Assembly (NCBI RefSeq): GCF_026151205.1
Contig: NC_087081.1
Coordinates: 14,116,340-14,180,339 of the forward strand
Length of the DNA stretch: 64,000 bases
Direction: 5' to 3'
Source of the DNA: Bolinopsis microptera
Taxonomy: Eukaryota > Ctenophora > Tentaculata > Lobata > Bolinopsidae
This document shows positions 21,422-32,900 of the stretch, piece by piece. The position numbers were made by a program, and so were the translations under genes. Below the pieces are notes generated by a model, which was not told where the DNA came from, searched no databases, and worked only from the letters and a program-made list of their open reading frames with translations. The number at the start of each line of letters is the position of its first letter. The first letter of the stretch is position 1.

Positions 21422-22675
21422 TACAATTTAATTTGCGCACGTACGTACTTTTTCTGAAATTTATGAAATTTATCTCTAAAGTCGATCATGGTATAATTTG
21501 TTACATGCCGTCTAGATTCCCGGCCTGAAGTATAGATAAGTGATAACTGCTGAAAATGTGTTAGCCGATCGGCTAGCCGATGGCAATCGGCTGGCTAAGC
21601 CGGCAATTTCGATCGGCTGGCTAAGCCGGCTTAGCCGGCTAGCTCACGCCTCTACGTGAAGCTATATATATATATATGTATAGACGCTTTTGCAGTAAAT
21701 TGTAGCCTACATTTAAGTGTCCGTAGATTCAAAAGTATAAAAGATACAGTCATTTCGAACCACAGGTTTTAAAGATAATTGTTTATACTTTAGTTTACAT
21801 TATATCGAAAAATAATTTATCGTCATCATCATCACTTGATGACGTCATCAATTTAAGTGTTTTTAAAACTTGATTTTTGACAAAATAACAACTTTTCAAA
21901 TCGATTTTAAAGCATTAAGGAGTAATTTTATTCAAAATCTGAGGACATTTTCACCTTAGATAATTGTTCAAGCATTCTGAAAATCTACCGGAAAGTTTTC
22001 CTACCTTGCTCCTTCATAAAGATATTCGCTATTGAGGTTTGTGCTTTTTTGAAGAATAATTTTATAAAAACACAAAAGTTGTGAATTAGTATTCTCTGGT
22101 GTTGGGCCATCCCTTGGATTGTGGAGCTCAATTTTGCTTCCTAAAGGTCTAAATTGTGTTATAGGCTAGTTTTAAAGTTGAAAATCGAAAAGTTGCACAC
22201 GTGGGGACACGCCCAAATTCATTTAAAATAGCTAAAATCACTAAAAATTGTTATTTTCACGATTTTTACCAACTTTGGAGTCCCGTTGTGATCCAAGTTC
22301 TTTTTGAAATCTTCTGAAACTTTTCATGCTTATCAAACTATATATTAAATAACACTATGCAAAAATTTATGGTGATTCAATATTTTATGCGCACGCAACG
22401 TCCGCTCAAAGTTTGCACGTGCGAAAGGTGAGAATTTTGCTCATTCGTGATTTCGAATATATTCTGCTTTCCCACGATATTAAAATGGCATTATATATGA
22501 ATTTAATGCCAACTTGAATGAGTAAAAAGTGCTATATTCAGTCTGTTATTGACAGATATGCCTACCTAAACACAAGGAAACGTTTTCAAAGGTAAAATTT
22601 CGAAATCGTTGAAATTACATCCTTATTAAGTTTCGACTGTGTAAATTATCCTGACATTATAATCAAAAAGAGATG

Positions 22676-22937
22676 ATATTTGACCAAAACCCATAATCAT
22701 GGGTAGAGTGAACCGCTGCCAGTGTCTCTCTTTTCCAAACAAAAGAAAATGATATTAATTTGAGGAACCGTCCGCAAATGCAAATTGATACCGAGAATGA
22801 AATCGGTCGCTCGCTTTTCCCATTCATTCACGGCTAATTACGTATTGTAATAAAGGTTATTGAATGGGAAAAGCGAGCGACCGATTTCATTCTCGGTATC
22901 AATTTGCATTTGCGGACGGTTCCTCAAATTAATATCA
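22676..22937. mobile_element. Palindromic MITE, copy 2 (right end lost)
   Basis: The left arm is complete from TTTGACCAAAACCCATAATC. The right arm stops after TTCCTCAAATTAATATCA, so the right terminus is deleted. Confidence 0.8.
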
Positions 22938-23157
22938 ACTTAACCTCCGACCCTGCAATCCTAACCTTCAAGATTCTCAAAATCAAACATGATTCCTATA
23001 TGAATCCGTGTTTGATTTTAGATCCCCTCTTTTTTTGGTTCAAAATATGAAATTATAAAAATAACCAGACTCTACCTTTTATATTGCCTAGATAAGTTCC
23101 TATGAAGGTAGTCCACCAATAAATAAAGGAGTCCGATCAGCACCTACACTACTTCAG

Positions 23158-24313
23158 AACAATACAAAGTGCCAATTTGCGAGCAACGCTCTGGCAAAAT
23201 TTGCCACGTCCCACCAAGTAGGAGACATTGAAGCAACAAATGCCAGCTTGACATCCACCTGAAGGAGATGAGATCGGTGTATGGTGAGTTGCAGTCATGA
23301 CACCTCCAAATCTCTGACCACTCTCGATCCAAGTAAGCTCAAATCACTGAAATTATCGATAGAATTTTTTAAGTACAAAATTTTTGTGTTTCTACAGTCG
23401 TGCAAAACCATGAAAAATGTAAATTAAAAAGGTTTCAAAAGGCTTTGAAATCTTCGAATTATTTAATACATACTCGATCTATACAATTTGCAAAGATTAC
23501 CTGTTAGAAACTACATTATTTGTCTTCAGGAACAGGAAGCCCACTAAATCTGAAGAAACCATCCAGAAGACCTTCCAAAGATCCAGCTAAAGAGCTGAGA
23601 ATCAGATACTACTTAAGAAGGGTAAATCAGAGTTAAAAACCGACATCATGTAAATTGAAATGAGTCATTTATCATATCTCAACTTTTTCATCATTATTAT
23701 AGCCATTATTATACAAAAAAAAACCCCCCCGGAAAAAATTTTGCTACTACTACTGCTACTGATATAATATATTATATAAAGTAAATCTTGTATTTATTTT
23801 GAAAGAAAAGGAATTCAGACTTGATAATACGCTCTACAACCGATCTGGCCATTTGGATTAAGTACAGACCATACGAAAACACAGAAAAATCATAATTACA
23901 CAGTATAACTTCTATATTTTCAAGGTTTTGACCTCAGGAGGACGCCACGCTCCCCTATTCTCGAGCTCACGGTCTCATACTTTAGCTGGTGATATTATCG
24001 AGGGTACCCGTCCGATACTTTAGTGTTCGAGTGGATATGACGTTAAATGCTGAAAAATTCTAGTTTTTTAAGGAGAGACAAAGAAATTGTCAAATACATG
24101 CTTAGCTAAACTTTCAAGAAAAATGTTATCCAACCAAATAATTTTCTTTACTTGAACAATTTTAACAGTCAATACTATTCTCTACCTTTATTACATAATA
24201 ACATAAAACCAACCCAACCCTCAGATGCAGCCGAGAACATAACAGCCCTATCGCAAAGCTCAGCTGACGTGTCCATATCATACGCACAGTTGTCACTTCT
24301 CAGACCCTACTAA
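23158..24313 (+). CDS. 3' end of a spliced gene, product like a cytoplasmic tail
   Basis: Four exons can be read in phase: 23158-23217, 23530-23621, 23938-23971 and 24225-24313, ending in TAA. Acceptors (ACTTCAG, TGTCTTCAG, GACCTCAG, CAACCCTCAG) are good; the donor at 23971 (G|GTCTCA) is weak. The exons total 91 codons including stop. Translations include VPICEQRSGKICHVPP (two Cys), PLNLKKPSRRPSKDPAKEL (basic), EDATLPYSRAH, then SQSSADVSISYAQLSLLRPY at the C terminus. The basic then Ser/Tyr-rich layout resembles the intracellular tail of a membrane receptor, but that is inference. The 5' part is not identified. Confidence 0.45.
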
Positions 24314-24801
24314 GAACTGTATAGCTGTTGGAACAATGCTAATTCTCCTGTCAGTAAGGTCAACGCTAACCAAGCAGACTAACAGGCTTACAAGCCTACT
24401 TGTAGAGGAAATTGAGAGAAATGTGGGTAAGGGCTAAAGTTAATTATAACTAAACTTCTAGACGTTTAAAATTGAGAGTTCAAGCCTACATAATAAGTTA
24501 TGATTGTTGGCCTGCTTATTAACAAATAATACCTTAGAAATTAAATCATTCAAGTTTTATCAACATTTCAAAATGCAGACATGCTATAAAGATGATTGTA
24601 TAGTGTAATTAGTGAAATTTGAGTTGGTCGTTGGGTTAGAAAATTGTATTTCACACAACCTTAATTACAAAGTATGTTTTCAATAACATGCTATTACAGT
24701 TTCATGTGCGATAGACGAACAACTGATGAAACATTGTCAAGAGGTAACGATTATAACATTCGATATTATATTTAAATTTAAATATTAAAATTAATATATA
24801 A

Positions 24802-25081
24802 ATGTCAAATTTTAGTAAAGTTGAATATTCTGATTACGACAGTCCTAATGTCCTGATCCATCCTCCCACCCAGAATCCACATTTCATACCAGATACTAAA
24901 TGTTAATGTTGGCATAGTAGAGACTGTATGTTTAAGATCTTAAAATGATTTATTCCGAAACACCACCGCTGGGATTTATCAACTCCCCACCCCCCCTATC
25001 ACTATAACGCCCCCACTTACAGCTGTAAAGAAGAGACCCTGTGTAGAACGCACGAGCACTAGACGACCCCGCAAGTATTAA
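24802..25081 (+). CDS. Two short exon-like open segments, uncertain
   Basis: 24802-24906 is an ATG-to-TAA frame of 34 codons (MSNFSKVEYSDYDSP..., ending PHFIPDTKC). 25023-25081 follows a pyrimidine-rich CCCCCACTTACAG and encodes VKKRPCVERTSTRRPRKY before TAA. Either could be an alternative last exon of the preceding gene. Support is weak. Confidence 0.2.
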
Positions 25082-26080
25082 CAGCTCCTGTAATAGTGTC
25101 TAACCTCAGCGCTCACAGCGTGCTCACACCACTGCTAAGCAACTTTAGATGGCCATTAATGGGTAACATTATAAATAGGTTTTAATTTTATAAGTGGAGT
25201 TATGTAAGTTCTAGCTACAATTATGATAAAGGAATGCGGTTATCTCAATACAGGTTGTGACCCATGATAACTTTACCGATAGTTGAAATTCGTCATCTAC
25301 GCTAAGTTATGCCCTATGACGATAGATGACACTAATTAACGCTATCTCGTCGTCAGATAACGCTATACGCAACACTGTCCCAGAAAAACTTCACTATCTA
25401 CTTCTGATGTAAAGAAGTTTGCCTTTTTGTGACAACATCTGCACTAGCTGTCGAATTTTTAACGATCGTAAAGGGTAGGTCTGTCATGATCTTGGTAGGA
25501 CGTCCATTATAAATGCATTTTCCTCATACTTTTCTCTGACTTACATAGCATTCAACAGTAAAGAGTTAAAGTTAACACAAGCTCTTGCTTTGGATTTTTG
25601 AGAACATTCCTTTGTGGAGGAGAGTAAGCAAGGAAATTATGATTTTGACGACAGGGACGACGCTACTTGGTATGACAGTCTACTTTGTGACGACAGCTAC
25701 TTTTGACACATCTATCTTATTCAATGACGATTCGATTTCAATTTATTTAAATTAAATGTTTCGTTGGTATGGAATTTCTTTTGTTTCGATTACCTGACTT
25801 TCTATAATTTCACTTTCTATAATTTATTCACTGTATTGCACAACAAACTTTATAAATTTATAAAAAAAAATTCGAAACCTTGAAATTTGGTTAAAGGCAA
25901 ACCGTTATATTCAATAGTTACCCAGTTTGTTTCTTGTTTAATTTATGTCAGAGCCCTTTTCCCATATTGTGTCCCAACCACTTTTATGTCAAACTGTTAA
26001 GATTCAATTTGGAACCAATGAATAAAGGCATCACCAATAGTTTTTCTAACGTTCTTTTTTATTAATGTATTTTATCACAA
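25082..26080. other. Non-coding stretch
   Basis: No gene recognised. It includes short repeated ACGCTAT and AGATGAC-type words around 25290-25370. Confidence 0.3.
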
Positions 26081-26084
26081 CGTT

Positions 26085-26490
26085 TTCTGTGCGATTTTAG
26101 CACACCGTTTCTGTGCGATTTTTATCACCAACCGTTTTCTGTGTGATTTTATCCACACCGTTTTCGTCTGTGATCATCACACCGTGTTTCCCCCTCTGTG
26201 ATTCATCACAACCGTTTTTCTCTGTGACTTCATCACACCGTTTTCGCTGTGATTTTATCACACCCCTTTTTTCTGGGATTTTATCGCCTGTTTATTGTGT
26301 TATTTTGTACAACCGTTTCATTGTGTGATTTTTATCGCAAACCGTTTCATTGGTGATTTATCACACCGTTTCATTGTGTGGATTTTATCACAACCGTTTT
26401 CTTTGTTGATTTTATCACACACCGTTTCATTGTGTGATTTTATTATACCGTTTTTCCTTTTTCCTTGTGATTTCATCGCACTTCTTTATT
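26085..26490. repeat. Tandem repeat of TTTTATCACACCGTTTCATT type
   Basis: About 14 units of roughly 26-30 bases built from TGTGATTTTATCACACCGTTT. The inner TGTGAT...ATCACA gives each unit a small dyad. Irregular unit lengths may partly reflect read errors. Confidence 0.8.
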
Positions 26491-26599
26491 GTGTGGAAAA
26501 AATTTATTTTTTTGGACCCAACCCGTTAACCTGCTCTCCTCAACGTGATTCTGAACTGAAGTTGGGCTACATCAGGTCCCGCCTTGGTGTGAGGGTCTA

Positions 26600-29500
26600 T
26601 CCGTGGTAACACCGGTATACTATAAACACCTGATAATGGATTACACCGTCATCAGTACCTTATTCTCTCCACCCCCCCCCCCACTATAACGAACTCCCCC
26701 CACTCCCCTCCCCGTAGCACCGTTATAACTGGAAAACACCTGATTAAAGATTACACGTCATATTACCTTAGGTTTCTTCTCCCCCTCCCCCCCCCCCACT
26801 ATAACTAACTCCCCCACTCCCTCCCACTCTCCCCCTCCCCGTGTAACACCGTTATACTGATAAACACCCGATTAATGAATACACGTCATATTACCTTAGG
26901 TCTCCCCCCCCCACATAACTCCCCCCACTCCCCCTCACCTGGTAGCACCGTATAACTATAAACACCTGATTAATGATTACACTCCCATATTAACTTAGTC
27001 TCCCCCCCCCCCACTATTACTCCCCCCCACTCCCCCCCTCCCCCGGGGGTAACACACTTATACTGATAAACACATAATAATATTACACGCATATTACCTT
27101 AGTTCTCTCCCCCCCCCACTAGAAACTCCCCCCACTCCCCCTCCCCTTGTAGCACCGTTATACTGGAAAACACCTGATTAATGATACACGTCATATTACC
27201 TTAGTTCTCCCCCCTCCCCCCACTATAACTCCCCCACACTCCCCCTCCCCCGGGGAGCACCGTTATACTGAAAACACCCTATTAATGATTAACACGTCAT
27301 ATTACCTTATTCTCCCCCTCCCCCCCCCCACTATATCTCCCCCCACACCCCCTCCCCGTGGTAGCACCGTTAGAACTGAGTACCACCTGATTATTATTAC
27401 ACGTCATATTATACCTTATTTTCTCTCCCCCCCCCACCCCTCCCCCCCCCGTGGTAGCACAGTTAATACTGATAAACACATGTAAAGGATTACACTCAAT
27501 ATTACCTTAGTTCTCCCCCTCCCCCCCCCCAAACTATAACCCCCCCCCACTCCCCCTCCCCCGTGTAGCACCGTTATACTGATAAACACCTGAGTTAATG
27601 ATTACACTCATAAATACCTTATTTCTTTCTCCCCCCCCCCCCCCACTCCCCCTCCTCGTGTAGCACCGTGATACTGATAAACACCTGATTAATTATTACA
27701 GTACTCATATTACCTTAGTTCTCCTCCCCCTCCCCCCCCACTAATAACTACCCCCCACTTCCCCCTCCCCTGGTAGCACGTTATAACAGATTAAACCCAC
27801 CTGATTAATTATTACACTCATATTACCTTATTCGCCCCCTCACCCCCCCACAATAACTCCCCCCCACTTCCCCCTGTCCCCGTGGTAGCACCGTTATACT
27901 GTAAACACCTGATTAATGATTACACGTCTTATATTACCTTAGTTTCTTCCCCCCCCCCCTCACTCGCCCCCGCCTCGTGTAGCACCGTTATACTGAATAA
28001 ACACCTGATATTATTACACGTCCATATACCTTAGATCTCCCCTCCCCCCCCCACTCTCCCCCTCCCCTGGGGTACACCGGTTATTACTGATAAACACCTG
28101 ATAATTAATACACTCATATAACTTATTCTCCCCTCCCCCCCCTCTAATATCTCCCCCCCACTCCCCCTCCCCTGGTAGCACCGTTCTACGGATAAACACC
28201 TATTAATTTTATTACACGTCATAGTACCTTTAGTTCTCCCCCACCTCCCGCCACAATAACTCCCCCCCCACTCCCCTCCCCGTGTAGCAACCGTTTTATA
28301 CTGAGAAACACATGATTAATTATTACACGTCATATTACATTAGTTCTCCCCCTCCGCCCCCCACTCCCCCCTCCCCCCGTGGTACACCGTTTATAACTAG
28401 AAACACCTGATTAATTATTACACTCATTATTACCTTAGTTCTCTCCCCCTCCCCCCCACCCCCCCCACTCCCCCTCCCCGGTGTAGCACGTTATACTGAA
28501 AATCCTGATTTAAATGATTACACGTCTTATTACCTTATTTCTCCGCCCCCTCCTCCCCCCCCCCACTCACCCCTCCCCTTGGGTAAGCACCGTTTCTACT
28601 GCTAAACTCATGAATTAAATTAATTACACGCATATTACATTAGTTCTCCCCCTCCTCCCCCCCCCCACTTCCCCTCCCCTTGGTAGCACAACGTTTTACT
28701 GATAAACACCTGATTAATTAGTACCACTCATATTACCTTAGTTCTCCCCCCTCCCCCCCCACTATAACATTCTCCCCCCCCCACTCCCCCTTCCACCGTG
28801 GTAGCACCGTTTTGATACCTGATAAACAACCTGATTAATTATTACACTCATATTACCTAGTTCTTCCCCCCCTCCCCCCACCCCCCCCCCCCCCTACTCC
28901 CCCTCCCGTGGTAGCCCTTTATACTGATATACAACGATAATTATTACTCGTCATATTACTTAGTTCTCTCTCCCCCTCCCCCCCCACCCCCCTCCCCTGG
29001 TACACCGTGGATACTGATAAACACCTGAGTAAATGACTCACTTCCCAAGATCATAGTTCTCCCCCTCCTGCCCCCCCCACTCTCTCCCCTCCCGGGTACA
29101 CCGTTAGACGGAAAACACCTGATTAATGATTACACGTCATATTACATTATTCTCCCCCCTCCCCCCCCCCCACTATAAACTCCCCCCCCACACCCCCTCC
29201 GCGTGTAGCACGTTATACTGCTAAACATACATGAATTAATTATTACACGTCATATAACCTTAGTTCTTCCCACCTCCCTCCCACTATAACCACCCCCACT
29301 CCCCCCTTCTCGTGTACAAGCACACCGATTATACTTGATAAACACCTGAGTTAATTATTACACGTCATATTACCTTAGTTCTTCTCCCCCCCCCCCCACT
29401 ATAAACCCCCCCCACTCCCCCGCCCCGTGGTAGCACCGTTATACTGATTAAACACCTGATTAATGATACACGTCATATTGTAACCGTAGTCTCCCCCCCC

Positions 29501-29945
29501 CCCCCCCCCCCCCCCCCACTATAAATCCCCCCACCTTGCCCCTCCCCGTGTAGCACCGTTATAACTGATATACACCGGATTAATGATTAACAACGTCATA
29601 TTACATTAGTTCCCCCCTCTGCCCCCCCACTATAACCCCCCCACTTCCCCATCCCCGTGGTAGCACCGTTATACGGATAAACACATGGATTCCTAAATAC
29701 ACGTCATTGTACCTTAGTGCTCCCCCCTCCTCCCCATATTACCCCCCCCCCCCCCACTCCCCCTCCCCGGGTAAGCACCGTTATACTACTGATAAACACC
29801 TGATTGAATGAGTTACACGTCAGATTTCATGAGTTCGCCCCCTCCCCCCCCACCATTTCTATAACTCCCCCCACTCGTCCTCCCCGTGTAGCACCTGGTA
29901 TAACTGATAAACACTGATTAATTTTTACACGCATATTAACCGGAG
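26600..29945. repeat. Minisatellite array, about 110 bp unit, about 30 copies
   Basis: Unit landmarks are GTAGCACCGTTATACTGATA, AACACCTGATTAATGATTAC, ACGTCATATTACCTTAGTTC and then an impure poly-C tract with ACTATAACT and CCCCACTCCCCCTCCCC. Units differ mainly by one-base indels and C-run lengths. Pro- or Gly-rich frames here are artefacts. Confidence 0.9.
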
Positions 29946-29956
29946 TTCTCAAACAG

Positions 29957-32900
29957 TTGAGCGACCATAAAGTTAGTGGCCTCTCTTTCAAAATTTCCCT
30001 CGTCTTTAAAAACAAAGTAAAAAATGATATCCTGCCGAAAGTGTTGGGGGCACTTAAATCTTGGAACAAGTATGTAATATACTGCTATTATGGTGTTAAC
30101 ACCTGATTCTCTAAAGAGTTAGAGGTTTTAGTATGTCTGATCTCTTGTTGGTGAGAGTAGATGTTAAACTGTGATTCCGAGATTTGATCCCCCGGTCTTA
30201 GTGACCCTGATCCCTTGTTCGTAGTTAATGGGATCTTTAAAAAAGAGGATCGGTCAAAGAGTGATCCACTTGTATTAAAACTCTTAGCAGAGATTCAATT
30301 AATGTGACCGGTATCTCTTAAATTGAACCTAAGAGTAGCTTTTATGATCCTATTACGGGTCGCTGCTCTGCAACTGTATATCTATCATTGAAATTGAAAT
30401 CACCTCCTCATTTTTCATTATCGTTCCTGACCCGTCGTTGTCTAGAAATAATCATCTTATATCTCTACATTGATATCAATGTAACCGGGGATGTATATTA
30501 TATCAATAAGCACAGTGTATGTGTCCTCTGATTAACTACAGATTTTCAGGTCACAATGATTAATTATGACAATAATTATGACTAATTAATTATGACTCTT
30601 GGTCATACCGGTCTTACTCCTGAAGGTAGGATATTGGGAATATTAATGAACTGAATTAGATAAACTGATGAACTTGGGTTATTTTTCCTCATAAATTTTC
30701 TAATTTTCTGGTAAAACCCACCCCAAATTTACCCTTCCTCTAATATTATAATATTATACAACCCGGAAACACGTGTGGTATTATAAACGACAGTACGTCA
30801 CATCCTTACTCTCCTGATAAACACGTGCCCTGAACACAGAGACCCTAGTTATACATGTGTTACTTAACTACATTCAGCCGACCCACAACTCCTAGACCTG
30901 ATAGTAACAATCCTTCGTTCGTTTCTTCTCGTTCGATCGTGTCGATCTTCTCCGATCCCTTTCGTTCGTTCGTGCGTCGCGTTCGGTCGTTCGTTCGTTT
31001 TCGATCGTTATCGTTAGTTCGTTCGTTCGTTCGTTCGTTCGTTCGTTCGTTTCCGTTCGTTCGTTCGTCGTTCGATCGTTCGTCGTTCGTTCGTATCGTT
31101 CGTTCGTTCGTTTCGTTCGTTCGTTCGTTCGTTTCGTTCGTCGTTCGTTTCGTTGGTATTTGGTGGTACTGATTATTAGTTTCTGATTTGGAGCGCAGCT
31201 AACATATTTTGAATAATGAATATGTCGATTATAATGTAATCGGTACCGCACGTGAATATATATTACATTTAATATTTTTAATTTCACACGATCATTCGAT
31301 TAATATCACAAATAATGATGTTCTTTTTTGTTTCAGAGACAAATTGACGTCAGATCCCGCTGAGCATTTACCTCAGGAAATTTCTCTCAAGTAAGTAAAT
31401 TAGCAAACAGTTGTAATTTTAAGCAGATGCCCGCTTTATTAACAAATATACAGGGATCTGGGTACAGAATAAGGGAGGTGTGGAGATTTCATGTAAATTG
31501 GCAGGGGTTTTGTTGTGGGACCAAATCTGTGTGCAATGATCAGATGAATCGAAACAAAACTATATCCAAAATTAGCAAGGATCACATTCATCCAAATATA
31601 AATTCTCATCAACATTAAAGGTTATTCCAGCACAACATTGACAATACAATAGGCACAAAACTGCTCCGTAGAAGCAACAATAGATAAACTGTCACGTTAG
31701 TATTTGATATACATGTTTAGGGTATTTGATAATAACAGATTCAATACTAAACGGACCTCGGGTGCCTTCCGGGAATACTATTTGTATTGTTGCCCATACC
31801 CCTCGCCTAAAATTTCATAACTAACATCGACTACAGTTGGTACTTGTCTTTATTTACTGAATCTACTAATAAGGTTTAAGAGAGTTTCACCGTCCAAATA
31901 GAATGCCCGTAACACAACCAATCACAAAGGGCTCTCAATATTTGCCAACGGGCCTACTGTTTGACACAAAATAAAATGCATTCAGTCTGTTATTGTATAC
32001 GACCCACATTGGACTTCGGCACCGAACAATGTTTGAACCATTTTTCTTTGACCTCAGTGTATAAATCATTCTATAAAAGTACTGCTCACAGTATATTAAA
32101 TAAAATAATTATATGAAATACCCCCCCTTTTTGTCATATATTAATAAAATAATTATATGAAATAACGTCAGTATGTTAAATAAAATACTTATATGAAATA
32201 CTCAGTATATTATAAAATAATTACATGAATAACAGAATACAGTGTATTACTCCTTACCCTACAATAATTTTACAATTGCCTCACCTTGTAATAAACTTTC
32301 CTGGAACCAATACCACTGGCAGGTAAAGAGGTAAAATAGAGCCAAACATTTACATACCAAATATTTAAGCTACATACTTACTTTGAGTACTTTGAGTATT
32401 TGGTACAAACGCAAAGAACCACTGAATCACCGGGATGAACGTTATTCGTTGTCTTAATTATCGACAGTGCGCCCATATATGGTAACACGTGATCCCATAT
32501 AGGTAATAATACAGGGATGTACTCTGTTAGTGTGTACTCGTAATATTCGCATAATGAGAATAAGTTTGACACCAGATGTGACCATTTCTAGGTCACGTGA
32601 CCAGTTTAAAACTAATATTTTAACGTGTGATTTCCTTGGTCGATTAAAAATGTAGAAAATTAGAACATAATATCCTTGGGATAAGCCTTGAAACATATTA
32701 TTACAGAAGCAGTTTGGAACCCTGTATTTACAGTTATTATATTACGAGACACCCGCATCAAGTTGGATGTATAAAATACTTAGTGAAATCCAATGCTGCT
32801 CTAATATTCCTGTAATTAACCATCCTGTTATCTTTATGCCGCCGAGCAAGTGGTTCGTATATGTTCGTAATTTGAATACGTCAAAGGGAAGATACAAAGC

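Larger units (their letters stand above)
19649..21654 (-). mobile_element. hAT transposon, decayed, with exact 8 bp target duplication
   Basis: CGTGAAGC occurs at 19641-19648 and again at 21655-21662, directly outside TAGAGCCGTGAGC and GCTCACGCCTCTA, which are inverted repeats. 8 bp duplication and TAGAG-type ends define hAT. Subterminal clusters of GGCTAGCC and CGGCTGGCTAA occur at both ends. The interior contains a hAT dimerisation remnant and two other nested repeats (19898-20706 and 20832-21206). Confidence 0.9.
19228..22679. repeat. CACAGTGCTGGCAAGCA foldback element, copy interrupted by a hAT element
   Basis: Starts CACAATGCTGGCAAGCAT (19228) and proceeds in the orientation opposite to 11008-12562. 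It is split at 19648/21655 by a hAT insertion and resumes to CAAAAAGAGATGATA, where the palindromic MITE follows. Removing the hAT and one target duplication restores colinearity with the other copies. Confidence 0.8.

Noticed and set aside
26085-26490. CRISPR-like array (regular short repeats)
   Set aside because: Units have no unique spacers, unit length varies, and the context is eukaryotic.
27285-28222. Pro-rich or Gly-rich proteins
   Set aside because: They fall in the poly-C minisatellite, and equivalent frames are not maintained between units.
30855-31287. Arg/Ser-rich or Thr/Glu/Arg-rich proteins
   Set aside because: Read from the (TTCG)n microsatellite.
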